Assembly (NCBI RefSeq): GCF_016888005.1
Contig: NZ_JAFDVE010000031.1
Span: forward strand, 1 to 64,000
Direction of reading: 5' to 3'
DNA length: 64,000 bases
Origin: Phycicoccus sp. CSK15P-2
Lineage (GTDB): Bacteria > Actinomycetota > Actinomycetes > Actinomycetales > Dermatophilaceae
The position numbers were made by a program, and so were the translations under genes. Positions 8,862 to 17,868 of this stretch are shown here, in pieces (within the stretch, counting starts at the first letter, position 1; every line of letters begins with the position of its first letter). The notes beneath the pieces are model-generated. The model did no database searches and was not told the DNA's origin. It was given only the letters and a program-made list of their open reading frames with translations.

Positions 8862-9817
8862 CGGCCGTCCAGCGGGTCGTCGCCGTCACCCCCAACCCGG
8901 CCGTCGACGTCACGTACCGGGTGGCCGAGCAGCGGCTCGGCGAGACCGTGCGCGTCCAGGAGGTCATCCGGCGCCCGGGGGGCAAGGGCGTCAACGTGGC
9001 TCGCGTCCTGGCTGCGCTCGGCGTGCCGGTCGTGGCCCTCCAGCCGGTGGGCGGGCCGACGGGTGACCTCGTCTCGGCCGGGCTGGCGCAGCTCGGCGTC
9101 GAGGCCGTCCTCGTGCCCAGCCCGGTCGAGACCCGGACGACGGTCGCCGTGGTCGACGACCTGAGCCATCCGACGCTCCTCTCCGAGCCCGGGGGCCACC
9201 AGCCGCCGGCGGTGTGGGACCGGCTCGTGGCCGCGGTGGCCCGGCTCGCCGTCCCCCGGGGGTGGGTGGTCGTCAGCGGGTCGCTCCCACCCGGGACGCC
9301 GGACGGTCGGATGCACGACCTCGTCGCCGCCGCCCGGGACGCCGGCTCGCGCGTCCTCGTCGACTCCTCCGGGCCGGCCCTGCTCGCGGCCGCCTCGGCC
9401 GGCGTGGACGTCCTCGGGCCCAACGCGGCCGAGGCACTCGAGGCCACGGGTACCACCGGCCTGGACGCCGCGGCCGAAGCGCTGCTCGACGCGGGCGCGG
9501 GCACCGTCGTGGTCTCCCGGGGCGGCGACGGTCTCACGGCGTGGACCGCGGACCGGAGCCGTCTCGACCAGCCGGCCGTGCCCGGGGTGACCGGCAACCC
9601 GACCGGAGCGGGGGACGCCGCCACCGCCGGGCTCGTCGCCGCCCTCGGCCGGGGCGCCACGCCGGCCGACGCGCTGCGGGAGGCAGCGGTCACCGGGGCC
9701 GCCGCCGTCCTCGCCCCCGTCGCGGGCGAGGTCGACCCCGACGTCCTGGCCGGGCTCGCGGACCGCCTGCCCACCTCCGGCGCTCCGCCTCTCCCGACCA
9801 CCCCGAGGACGCGATGA
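8858..9817 (+). CDS. PfkB family kinase (tagatose-6-phosphate / 1-phosphofructokinase type)
   Basis: A 319-residue ribokinase-like enzyme. The N-terminal signature PNPAVDVTYRV and GGKGVNVARVLAALG are those of the 1-phosphofructokinase/LacC branch. The catalytic GAGDAATAGL motif, with its base Asp, is near residue 252. It should add the second phosphate to give a ketose bisphosphate, the substrate of the aldolase encoded immediately downstream. It starts with GTG at 8858, overlapping the ROK stop, and its own stop overlaps the aldolase start (ATGA). Confidence 0.9.
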   Translation: MTAVQRVVAVTPNPAVDVTYRVAEQRLGETVRVQEVIRRPGGKGVNVARVLAALGVPVVALQPVGGPTGDLVSAGLAQLGVEAVLVPSPVETRTTVAVVDDLSHPTLLSEPGGHQPPAVWDRLVAAVARLAVPRGWVVVSGSLPPGTPDGRMHDLVAAARDAGSRVLVDSSGPALLAAASAGVDVLGPNAAEALEATGTTGLDAAAEALLDAGAGTVVVSRGGDGLTAWTADRSRLDQPAVPGVTGNPTGAGDAATAGLVAALGRGATPADALREAAVTGAAAVLAPVAGEVDPDVLAGLADRLPTSGAPPLPTTPRTR

Positions 9818-10650
9818 CCGCCCCGACCACCCGTCCCGACGTCGTCGAGGAGGCCCGCCGCCTCGGCCGGGGGCTCGGCGCCTTCAACGTCGTCCTCCTC
9901 GAGCACGCCGAGGGCATCGTCACCGGGGCCGACCGGGCTGGGCTCCCGGTCGTCCTGCAGGTCAGCCAGAACACCGCGCGCTACCACGGCGCGTTCGAGC
10001 CGGTGGCCGCCGCGAGCCTCGCCCTGGCGCGCGCCGCCACCGTCCCGGTCGTCGTCCACCTCGACCACGCCGAGGACGTCGACCTCGTCCACCGTGCTGT
10101 CGCCCTCGGGGTCGACAGCGTCATGTACGACGGCTCGGCACTGCCCTACGCCGAGAACGTCGCCACGACCCGGGCCGTCGTCGAGCACTGCCACGCGGCC
10201 GGGGTGCGGGTCGAGGCCGAGCTCGGGGAGGTCGGCGGCAAGGACGGCGTGCACGCCCCGGGGGTGCGGACCGACCCCGACGAGGCGGCCGCGTTCGTCG
10301 CGTCCACCGGCGTCGACTCGCTCGCCGTGGCGGTCGGCACCTCGCACGCCATGACGACCCGCACCGCGGCCGTCGACCACGACCTCATCGCCCGGCTCGC
10401 CACGGCCGTGCCGGTCCCGCTCGTGCTGCACGGGTCGTCCGGTCTGGACGACGACGGGCTGGCGGGCGCGGTCGCCGCGGGCATGACGAAGGTCAACATC
10501 TCGACCCACCTCAACGCACTGTTCACCGCGGCCGTCCGCGACGTCCTGGCCGCGGACGACGCGGTCGTCGACCCGCGCCGGTACGTGGGGCCGGGGCGCG
10601 AGGCACTGGCCGCGGAGGTCGAGCGGCTGCTCCGGATCCTCGCCGGGTGA
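9814..10650 (+). CDS. Class II ketose-bisphosphate aldolase (tagatose/fructose type)
   Basis: A 278-residue zinc aldolase of the GatY/KbaY/FbaA family. Visible features are AFNVVLLEHAEGI, the zinc-site histidines in VHLDHAEDVD, VGTSHAM and VLHGSSGL, and the phosphate-binding VNISTHLN. It cleaves a ketose 1,6-bisphosphate to dihydroxyacetone phosphate and glyceraldehyde 3-phosphate. Together with the PfkB gene that overlaps it, it forms the last steps of the locus. Tagatose 1,6-bisphosphate is the most likely substrate if the pathway handles galactosamine-like sugars. Confidence 0.9.
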   Translation: MTAPTTRPDVVEEARRLGRGLGAFNVVLLEHAEGIVTGADRAGLPVVLQVSQNTARYHGAFEPVAAASLALARAATVPVVVHLDHAEDVDLVHRAVALGVDSVMYDGSALPYAENVATTRAVVEHCHAAGVRVEAELGEVGGKDGVHAPGVRTDPDEAAAFVASTGVDSLAVAVGTSHAMTTRTAAVDHDLIARLATAVPVPLVLHGSSGLDDDGLAGAVAAGMTKVNISTHLNALFTAAVRDVLAADDAVVDPRRYVGPGREALAAEVERLLRILAG

Positions 10651-11366
10651 CCGGGTCGCTGCTCGGCCTGCCTCCGGCGCGGACCGCGCCGGACGAGGGG
10701 CTCATTGCGCATCTGCGCACGCTCGTCGCGGCCGAGGACCCGCCCTCGCCGGAGCTGCCCCGCACGACCGTGGACGGCCTCGTGACCGCCCTGCTCGCGG
10801 TCGAGGACGACGCCCGGTCCCGGTACCGCGCACTCGGGCTCTCCGACGAGACCGCTGCCGCGACCCTGGCCGACGTCGGGCGGAAGGTCGCGGCCTACGG
10901 CGCGGATGTCGACGGGCCGTGGCTCGTCGGGCTGCTGCGCGCCGACGTCGTCGCCGCGGGCCGGCTGCAAGTGACGCGGGTCCCGCACGCCGACGGTGCC
11001 TCCCTCCACGTGCCCGAGGGCGGGCCGCTCACGCCGGAGGTCGTGGACTCCGCGCTCCGGCAGGTCCGTTCGCTGCTCGGCCCGGTGCCTCTGCACTGCA
11101 CGTCCTGGCTGCTCGACCCAACGCTCGACGCCCTTCCGCCGACGTCGAACATCCGGCGGTTCGCCGCGCGTTTCGACGTCACCCCGACGCAGCCGGGCGC
11201 CGAAGGTGTCCACGACGTGTGCCGCTTCGTGTTCCGGCGACCCGTCCGCGACGTGCTGGACCCGGACCTCGTGACGCCCCGCACCTCGCTCGAGCGGCTC
11301 GTGGCCGCGCATCTGCGCGCCGGCGGCTCGTGGTCGGTCCCGCACGGTGACCTGCGGGACGACTGA
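10647..11366 (+). CDS. NAT_N/GNAT_C acyltransferase-domain protein
   Basis: A 239-residue protein whose second half matches the GNAT-like C-terminal domain: LHVPEGGPLTPEVVDSAL, HCTSWLLDPTLDALPPTSNI, then RRFAARFDV. The first half is helical and fits the companion N-terminal domain. Its reaction is unknown; homologues occur in sugar operons of actinobacteria. It overlaps the aldolase stop by 4 bases (GTGA), so it belongs to the same transcript and may modify a sugar or intermediate of the pathway. Confidence 0.75.
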   Translation: MTGSLLGLPPARTAPDEGLIAHLRTLVAAEDPPSPELPRTTVDGLVTALLAVEDDARSRYRALGLSDETAAATLADVGRKVAAYGADVDGPWLVGLLRADVVAAGRLQVTRVPHADGASLHVPEGGPLTPEVVDSALRQVRSLLGPVPLHCTSWLLDPTLDALPPTSNIRRFAARFDVTPTQPGAEGVHDVCRFVFRRPVRDVLDPDLVTPRTSLERLVAAHLRAGGSWSVPHGDLRDD

Positions 11367-11426
11367 CGAGGGTGCGCGACACGCCGACCGGGGGGCTGGA
11401 GGACGCGCGTGTCGCGCACCCTCGTC
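11365..11426. terminator. Perfect 20-bp inverted repeat, terminator-like
   Basis: Arms at 11365-11384 and 11407-11426 are exact reverse complements around a 22-base loop. The first arm begins on the stop codon of the preceding gene. No T-run follows, which is common for actinobacterial hairpin terminators. Confidence 0.65.
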
Positions 11427-11571
11427 GAGGGCCGCACACCGACTGGCCCGGTGAGACGGCCGCCCGACGGGAACATCCGTGCCATCGAGTGGCTTGGCCC
11501 TGAGGTAGACACCCACCGGTGCGTGACGGGGCCTCCCCGCCGCGCGCCCCGTCCACAGCAGGAGCGACCAC

Positions 11572-12438
11572 ATGAAGCAGCGTGCACTCGGAGACCTCGA
11601 GGTCGGCGCCGTCGGGCTCGGCGGGATGCCCATGTCCATCGAGGGTCGCCCCGACCGCGAGCGTGCGGTCCGCACCATCCACGCCGCGCTCGACGCCGGG
11701 GTGACGCTCGTCGACACCGCCGACGCCTACCACCGCGACGCCGGGGAGGTCGGGCACAACGAGGCGCTCATCGCCGAGGCCCTGCGCTCCTACGGCGGGG
11801 ACACGTCCTCGGTCGTCGTCGCCACCAAGGGTGGCCACTTGCGTCCCGGCGACGGGTCGTGGACGCAGAACGGCCGGCCGGAGTACCTCAAGGAGGCCGC
11901 CAGGGCGTCGGCGCAGCGGCTCGGGGTGGACGCCATCGGGCTCTACCAGTTCCACCGCCCGGACCCGGAGCTCCCCTACGCCGACTCGGTCGGGGCGCTG
12001 GCCGAGCTGCTCGACGAGGGCGTCATCCAGCGGGCCGGGATCTCGAACGCGTCCGTCGCCCAGATCGACGAGGCGAACGACGTGCTGGGCGGGCGGCTCG
12101 CGTCGGTGCAGAACCAGTTCTCGCCGGCGTTCCGGTCCTCCCGCGAGGAGCTCGAGCACTGCGCGTCACTCGGCGTCGCCTTCCTGCCGTGGAGCCCGCT
12201 GGGCGGCATCAAGAGCGCGGCGGACCTCGGCGGCAACCACTCGGCGTTCGCCGAGGTCGCGGACGCGCACGGAGTGTCGCCGCAGCAGGTCGCGCTCGCG
12301 TGGGAGCTCGCGCTCGCCGACGTCGTCCTGCCCATCCCGGGGTCCTCGCGTCCGGAGTCGATCACCGACTCCGTGCAGGCCGCCGAGCTGCAGCTCACGC
12401 CCGACGAGCTGGCCGCCCTGGACGCCGACGCCGCCTGA
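11572..12438 (+). CDS. Aldo/keto reductase
   Basis: A 288-residue NADPH-dependent oxidoreductase. The catalytic tetrad is visible as Asp and Tyr in LVDTADAYHRD, Lys in VVATKGGH and His in LYQFHRPD. The NADP-binding end IPGSSRPESI is present. It is a single gene with its own ribosome site (AGGAG), separated from the sugar operon by a hairpin and from the convergent dehydrogenase by two more. The substrate is not predictable. Confidence 0.9.
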   Translation: MKQRALGDLEVGAVGLGGMPMSIEGRPDRERAVRTIHAALDAGVTLVDTADAYHRDAGEVGHNEALIAEALRSYGGDTSSVVVATKGGHLRPGDGSWTQNGRPEYLKEAARASAQRLGVDAIGLYQFHRPDPELPYADSVGALAELLDEGVIQRAGISNASVAQIDEANDVLGGRLASVQNQFSPAFRSSREELEHCASLGVAFLPWSPLGGIKSAADLGGNHSAFAEVADAHGVSPQQVALAWELALADVVLPIPGSSRPESITDSVQAAELQLTPDELAALDADAA

Positions 12439-12469
12439 GCCCGCGCCCGCCGGGCCGAGACCCCGGTTC

Positions 12470-12529
12470 GTCCACGAGACCCCGGTTCCGAACCGGGGTC
12501 TCGTGGACATTTCGGGGTGACCCCGAAAT
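12470..12529. terminator. Two adjacent hairpins between convergent genes
   Basis: The first hairpin has 18-base perfect arms at 12470-12487 and 12491-12508 with a 3-base loop. The second has 9-base arms at 12509-12517 and 12521-12529. CGAGACCCCGGTTC is also directly repeated at 12456-12469 and 12475-12488. The location between convergent stop codons fits a bidirectional terminator. Confidence 0.7.
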
Positions 12530-12579
12530 GTCGAGGGGGTGGGGTGGCGGGCGAGTGGGGTGGCCCGGGGGGTCGGAGG

Positions 12580-13761
12580 TCAGCCCAGGTGGCCGCGGAC
12601 GCTCGCGTGACCCTTGAGCAGGTTGCGGGCGATCGTCCGCCGCTGGATCTCGTCCGTGCCCTCGTAGATGCGCAGCAGTCGCAGCTCGCGGTACCAGCGC
12701 TCCAGCGGCAGCTCCCGGGTGTAGCCCATCCCGCCGTGCACCTGGAGCATCCGGTCGACGATCTCGTTGCAGCGCACCCCGCCGTACAGCTTGGCCATCG
12801 ACTGCGCCTGGCGCGAGTCCCTCCCCCGGTCCACCTGCCACGCCGCCGCGAGGACGAGCCACCGCAGCGCCTCGATGTCGACCGCCGAGTCCGCGACCAT
12901 CCACTGGATGGCCTGCCGCTCGGCGATCGGCTTGCCGAACGTCTCCCGGTTGTGGGCCCACTCCATCCCCATCTCGACCATCCGCTCGCAGCCGCCGAGT
13001 GCCCGCGCAGGCAGCAGGTAGCGGCCGCGGCCGATCCACTGCATGGCGAGCGCGAAGCCCTTGCCCTCCTCGCCGAGGATCGACGAGGAGGGCACCCGGA
13101 CACCGTCGAAGGTCAGCGCCGCCGGGCCCCACTCGCCCATCGTGTCGATCTGGTCCGAGGTCCAGCCCTGGTCGCGGTCGACGATGAAGCAGGTGACCGA
13201 CTCCCCGGTCCGGCCCTCCTTGTGCTTCTCGGCGTCCGTCACGGCGAAGACCATGACGAAGTCGGCCTCCGTGCCACCGGTGATGAAGGTCTTCTCCCCG
13301 GTGACGACCCAGTCCTCGCCGTCCTTCTTCGCCGAGGTGCGGATGGCCCGGGCGTCGGACCCGGCGCCGGGCTCGGTGATCGCGAAGCAGCTCTTCTTCG
13401 TGCCCTCGATCGTCGGGACCAGGTACTCCTCCTTCTGCGCGTCGTTGGCGTGGAAGAGGATGTTGTCGGCGTAGCCGCCGAAACGGAACGGGACGAAGGA
13501 CCGTCCGAGCTCGACCTCCACGAGCGCGGCCATCACCGCCGAGAGCCCCATCCCGCCGTACTCCTCGGGTGTCTGCACGCCGAAGAAGCCGGACTCGCGG
13601 GCCAGGTCCTGGAGCTGCTTCAGCTCCTCGGGCGGCAGCCCGCGCTCGCCCCGGCGCTCACGCGCGAGCACGTCCTGCTCCAGCGGCATGATCTCCTTCT
13701 CGACGAACGTGCGCACCCACTGGCGGATGTCCTTCTCGTCCTCGGTCAGCTCGAGGTCCAT
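12580..13761 (-). CDS. Acyl-CoA dehydrogenase
   Basis: A 393-residue flavoprotein of the acyl-CoA dehydrogenase family. The FAD/substrate motifs CFAITEPGAGSDA and WVVTGEKTFITGG are present, and the catalytic base is the Glu in LRIYEGTDEIQRR near residue 370. Length and motifs are normal. It introduces the first double bond into an acyl-CoA. It is the last gene of the liv-type operon, 3 bases after the acyl-CoA synthetase, so it probably oxidises the CoA ester formed there. Confidence 0.93.
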   Translation of the reverse strand: MDLELTEDEKDIRQWVRTFVEKEIMPLEQDVLARERRGERGLPPEELKQLQDLARESGFFGVQTPEEYGGMGLSAVMAALVEVELGRSFVPFRFGGYADNILFHANDAQKEEYLVPTIEGTKKSCFAITEPGAGSDARAIRTSAKKDGEDWVVTGEKTFITGGTEADFVMVFAVTDAEKHKEGRTGESVTCFIVDRDQGWTSDQIDTMGEWGPAALTFDGVRVPSSSILGEEGKGFALAMQWIGRGRYLLPARALGGCERMVEMGMEWAHNRETFGKPIAERQAIQWMVADSAVDIEALRWLVLAAAWQVDRGRDSRQAQSMAKLYGGVRCNEIVDRMLQVHGGMGYTRELPLERWYRELRLLRIYEGTDEIQRRTIARNLLKGHASVRGHLG

Positions 13762-13764
13762 GGG

Positions 13765-15306
13765 TCAGCTCTCCGTTCCGCTGGTCGACCGGGTGGTGGC
13801 CGGTGTCGGCTGATCGCCGAACCGGGCCCGCAGCTCCCGCTTGAGGATCTTCATGCTCGGGCCGAGGGGCATCGCGTCGACGACCTCGACCCGGCGGGGG
13901 TACTTGTGCTTGCCGAGCCGCTCGCGCGACCAGGCGATGAGCTCGTCCGGGTCGAGCGGGGTCTCGCCGGAGGGGACGACGACAGCGCAGACCTCCTCGC
14001 CGTAGGTCTCGTCCGGGAGGCCGATGACGGCGACCTGCTCGACCGCCTCGTGCCGCGAGAGGACCTCCTCGACGTCGCGCGGGTAGACGTTGAACCCGCC
14101 GCGGATGACGAGGTCCTTCTTGCGGTCGACGATGCGGATGAAGCCCTCGTCGTCCTTGACCCCGATGTCACCGGTGCGGAACCATCCGTCGACCATCACC
14201 TGGTCGGTGGCGTCCGGGTCGTCGAGGTAGCCGGCGAAGACGTTGTGCCCGCGGATGACGACCTCGCCGCGCTCCCCGGGCGGGAGCAGGTGGACCTCGT
14301 CGTCGACGGAGTCGTCGGCGATCTCGACGTCGACACCCCACACCGGGTGCCCGATCGTCCCCGGACGCGTGCCGAAGAGCTTCTGGTTGGACGAAGCCGT
14401 CGGGGACGTCTCGGAGAGGCCGTAGCCCTCGTAGATCGGCGCCCCGAAGGTCTCCTCGAACCGTTCGAGCACGACGACCGGCAGGGACGCGCCGCCCGAG
14501 ACGCAGTCCCGGAGCTGCGGCAGGGCCGTGGCGGAGGCGGCGGCCTCGAGCAGCTGGACGTACATGGTCGGGACGCCCATGAAGATCGTCGCCCGCTCGC
14601 GGACCATGAGGTCGATGGCCTGTGCGGCGTCGAAGCGCGGCTGGAGGACCAGGGTGGTCCCCAGCCGGAAGGTCGTGTTCATCGCGACGGACTGGCCGTA
14701 GACGTGGAACAGCGGGAGGCTGCCCATGACGATGTCGTCGCGGCGGATCTCGTTGCCGTCGAAGGCGTTCGTCGTCGCGTTCATCACGAGGTTGAGGTGG
14801 GTGAGGAGGGCACCCTTGGGCAGCCCGGTCGTCCCCGAGGTGTAGAAGATGACCGCCGGGTCGCCGGGGTCGCGGGTGACGTAGGTGGGCAGCGGCTCGG
14901 CGGCGTCGGCCAGCCCCGTCACGGACGCGGCGGGGACGCCGGCCTCGGCGGCGGCCGGCTCGGCGAGCTGGGCCAGGGCGTCGTGGTGCAGCAGGAGCTC
15001 GGCGCCGGAGTGCCCGAGCGTGTACGCGACCTCACGCACCCCGAGCAGGGTCGGGACGGGCACCACGACGCCACCCGTGGCGAGGATCCCGTAGTAGGAC
15101 GTGACGAACTCGGTGACGTTGGGGGCGAGCAGGGCGACCCGGGTCCCCGGACCGACGCCCCGGGCCCGCAGCGCGCCGGCCGCCCCCAGGGCGTGCTGCC
15201 AGAGCGTGGCGTAGTCGGTGCGTCGGTCGCCCTCGACCACCGCGAGGTGGTCCGGGCGGCGGCGGGCCTGCTCGGCGAGCAGGGTGGCGAGGGAGAGGCT
15301 GGTCAT
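13765..15306 (-). CDS. Acyl-CoA synthetase (AMP-forming), in frame with upstream binding protein
   Basis: A 513-residue adenylate-forming ligase. The P-loop-like FYTSGTTGLPKGALLTH is near residue 160, then YGLSET, GWFRTGDIGVKDDEGFIRIVDRKKD, and the catalytic C-terminal Lys in GPSMKILKRELR. It activates a carboxylic acid to its CoA ester. The ATG at 15306 has AAGGA 7 bases upstream, so independent initiation is likely. The reading frame continues upstream without a stop through a hairpin into the binding-protein gene, so a 997-residue fusion is formally possible. Confidence 0.9.
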   Translation of the reverse strand: MTSLSLATLLAEQARRRPDHLAVVEGDRRTDYATLWQHALGAAGALRARGVGPGTRVALLAPNVTEFVTSYYGILATGGVVVPVPTLLGVREVAYTLGHSGAELLLHHDALAQLAEPAAAEAGVPAASVTGLADAAEPLPTYVTRDPGDPAVIFYTSGTTGLPKGALLTHLNLVMNATTNAFDGNEIRRDDIVMGSLPLFHVYGQSVAMNTTFRLGTTLVLQPRFDAAQAIDLMVRERATIFMGVPTMYVQLLEAAASATALPQLRDCVSGGASLPVVVLERFEETFGAPIYEGYGLSETSPTASSNQKLFGTRPGTIGHPVWGVDVEIADDSVDDEVHLLPPGERGEVVIRGHNVFAGYLDDPDATDQVMVDGWFRTGDIGVKDDEGFIRIVDRKKDLVIRGGFNVYPRDVEEVLSRHEAVEQVAVIGLPDETYGEEVCAVVVPSGETPLDPDELIAWSRERLGKHKYPRRVEVVDAMPLGPSMKILKRELRARFGDQPTPATTRSTSGTES

Positions 15307-16758
15307 GTCCGTCCTTGCTGGGTCGACGAAGGGGCTGCCCGAACGTGTGTGAACACGCGGCGCCACGTGCGGCGTGTTCACACACGTTCGGGGGGGCGGA
15401 GGGGGTGGGGGCCCCCGGGAGCCCGCGGCGGGGGTGCCCTTCTCCGGCGGGGCGTCACCGGCGGACGAGGCGTCCTCGGTGATCTCGGCGTCGCCGAGGT
15501 CGCTGGTCAGCACCTCGGTGAGGTCCTGGCCCGCTCCGCCCTCGAGCTCGACGATCTTCATGCCGGACAGGCCGAGGTGGCTGTCGGCGGAGTACCGGAA
15601 GGGCGCGTAGCCCGGACCCTCGAACGACGCCCCGTCGGACTCGATGGCCTCGACGATGCCGTCGCGGCTCAGGTTGTCGCCGGCGGCCATCAGGGCCTGG
15701 ACGAAGGTGTACGCCCAGGACATCCCGTAGACGCGGTAGTTCGTCAGGTCGCCGTCCTCGCCGTGCTCGTCCCAGACCTGCTGCCACAGCTGGACCCACG
15801 GGTCGTCCGGGGTGTCGACGCCGGGGATGTACTCGGAGGTCATGACGCCGTCGAGCAGGGCCGTGCCGTCCGTCACCTTGCCCTCGGAGAACCGCGCGAG
15901 GAGCGACCCGACGAGCGTGGGGTCGGAGCCGACGTTGCTGTAGAACCACTGCGGCTCGTAGCCGAGCGTGAGCGAGACGAGCTGCGAGAGCGCGGTGTAG
16001 GACGGCACGTTGAAGCCGATGACGAGGTCGGCGCCGGCTGCCTTGAGCTGTGCGACCTGCGGGGCCACGTCGGTGTTGCCGGGCGTGTAGCGCACCGCCT
16101 CGACGACCTGGTCGTCGATGTACTGGCGCACGCCCTGCTCGCCGTCCTCGCCGAAGTCGTCGTCCTGGAGGAAGAGGCCGACCTTGGCGTCGGGCATGTT
16201 CTCCTTGATGTACTGCCCGATGATCTTGCCCTCGATGACGTAGTCGGGCTGCCAGCCGAAGGTGTAGGGGTACTCCTGCGGTGTCTCGCCCCACTTCCGC
16301 GCACCCGAGGACACGAACAGGTCGGGCACCTTCTCCTCGTTGAGGAAGTCGATGACGGCGCTGTGCGTCGGGGTGCCCAGACCCCCCACGATGCCGAAGA
16401 CCTCGTCCTGCTGGACGAGCTCGTTGGTCACCTGGGTGGTGTTCGTCGGGTTGTACCCGTCGTCCTTGATGACGAGCTCGATGTTCTTGCCGTTGATGCC
16501 ACCGCTGGCGTTGACGTAGTCGAAGTACGCCTTGGCCCCGCCGGGGATCTCGGAGTAGCCGGGTGCGGCGACACCCGTGAGCGGCCAGTGCCCGCCCACG
16601 GTGATGGTGTCCTCGGTGACGCCGGGGACGTTCTCGGGCGCGTCGGCCGACGCGTCCTCCCGGCTCTCGCCGGCGCCGCACGCGGTGACGAACGTGCAGG
16701 CCGCCGCGGCGACGGCGACGGCTGCCCGACGCCCCCTTGTCGTGGTTGGGCTCCTCAT
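15307..16758 (-). CDS. Branched-chain-type ABC substrate-binding lipoprotein, stop codon missing
   Basis: A periplasmic-binding-fold lipoprotein (signal peptide MRSPTTTRGRRAAVAVAAAA, then TFVTAC as lipobox). Leu/Ile/Val-family features include ITVGGHWPLTG, YFDYVNASGGINGKNIELV, GIVGGLGTP and DLVIGFNVPSY. The folded domain ends near TSDLGDAEITED. The frame then continues through a Pro-rich stretch and a hairpin directly into the acyl-CoA synthetase. A 1-base shift in the C/G run around 15391-15420 would bring in a TGA at 15380-15378 inside the hairpin, so either an indel error or a real fusion is possible. Its ATG overlaps the end of livM. Confidence 0.85.
15338..15392. repeat. Perfect 21-bp inverted repeat inside the binding-protein/synthetase frame
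   Basis: Arms at 15338-15358 and 15372-15392 are exact reverse complements around a 13-base loop. A run of Gs flanks the outer side. It looks like the intergenic hairpins elsewhere in the window, yet it is read through by an open frame on the minus strand. It may attenuate downstream synthetase expression. Confidence 0.75.
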
Positions 16759-17867
16759 GACGACCTCTCTCTCTCGGAACTGGGTGGTGCGTCGTGCTGG
16801 GGTGCGGGGGCGGCGGCCGCGGCCCGCAGGGCCGCGCGGCGCGCCTGCCGCATGCGGACGGTGCCGACGAGCCCGCCGGGAGCGAGCAGGATGACGAGGA
16901 CCATGACGACCCCGTAGACGAGCGGTGCGAGCTCGGCGGCCTGGACGTCGGTGAGTCCGAGGTCGCCGCCGAGGCCCGTGGCGAGCTGGGGCAGGAAGGT
17001 GAGCAGCGCGGCGCCGATGAGCGCGCCGGCCAGGCTGCCGAGCCCGCCGAGGACGATCGCCGTGACGAGGGTGAGCGAGAGCGTCAGGGTGAACCCGCTC
17101 GGGGCGGTGAGCCGGACGACGAAGGCCATGAGACCCCCGGCCAGCCCTGCGCAGGCCGCGCTGACGACGAAGGCGAGCACCCGGGCACGGCCGAGGTCGA
17201 TGCCGGCGAGCTGGGCTGCGACCTCGTCGTCGCGCACCGCCTTCCAGCGGCGGCCGACCCGGCTGCTCGAGACGTTGGCGAGCAGGACGAGGACGAGGAC
17301 GAGCGCCACGCCGGCCAGGTAGGCGACGTAGCGGCTCGACGACGGGTCGGTGGCGGTGAGGAAGAAGACGGCGTCGGCGAACCACCCCGGGACCTCAGGC
17401 AGGGGGACGGTCAGCCCCTGCTCCCCGCCGAGCAGGTCGCTCCAGAAGATGGCCAGGCCGGGGACCGCGATGGCGAGCGCGAGGGTGGCGCCGGCGAGGT
17501 AGGGGCCGTGCAGCCGGGCCGCGGCCATGCCGACGACCGCACCGACGAGGGTGGCGACGACGACCGCACCGAGGAGCACGACGACGACCGGCAGGCCGGA
17601 GTCGGACCGCTGCAGCACCGCCGCGGTGTAGGCACCGATCGCCATGAAGGCGCCGTGCCCCAGTGAGAGCTGGCCGTTGAGCCCGGTGAGGACGGTGAGC
17701 CCGGCGGCGGCGATGGCGAGGTAGGAGAACGACGCGAGCTGGGAGACCCGGAAGCTGCCGAGGAAGGACATCAGGGCGACGACGACCACGACGCCGACGG
17801 CGCCGACGACGAGGTGGCGTCCGAGCGTGTGGTCGGTGACCCGGCGCAGGGCCTGGGGCTGCTGCAC
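16755..17867 (-). CDS. Branched-chain-type ABC permease, LivM family
   Basis: A 370-residue membrane protein with roughly nine to ten hydrophobic helices. LTGLNGQLSLGHGAFMAIGAYTAA is the LivM signature near residue 60, and RVGRRWKAVRDDEVAAQLAGID is the cytoplasmic loop that contacts the ATPases. The C-terminal 40 residues are Ala/Arg-rich and probably unstructured. It overlaps the binding-protein gene by 4 bases and follows livH by 1 base. It forms the channel with LivH. Confidence 0.92.
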   Translation of the reverse strand: MQQPQALRRVTDHTLGRHLVVGAVGVVVVVALMSFLGSFRVSQLASFSYLAIAAAGLTVLTGLNGQLSLGHGAFMAIGAYTAAVLQRSDSGLPVVVVLLGAVVVATLVGAVVGMAAARLHGPYLAGATLALAIAVPGLAIFWSDLLGGEQGLTVPLPEVPGWFADAVFFLTATDPSSSRYVAYLAGVALVLVLVLLANVSSSRVGRRWKAVRDDEVAAQLAGIDLGRARVLAFVVSAACAGLAGGLMAFVVRLTAPSGFTLTLSLTLVTAIVLGGLGSLAGALIGAALLTFLPQLATGLGGDLGLTDVQAAELAPLVYGVVMVLVILLAPGGLVGTVRMRQARRAALRAAAAAPAPQHDAPPSSERERSS

Positions 17868-17868
17868 G

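Noticed and set aside
12517-16917. Very long plus-strand open frame (about 1466 codons)
   Set aside because: It is antisense to the dehydrogenase, synthetase, binding protein and part of livM, all of which have clear families. Its product is Arg/Asp/Val-rich with no domain, typical of GC-rich shadow frames.
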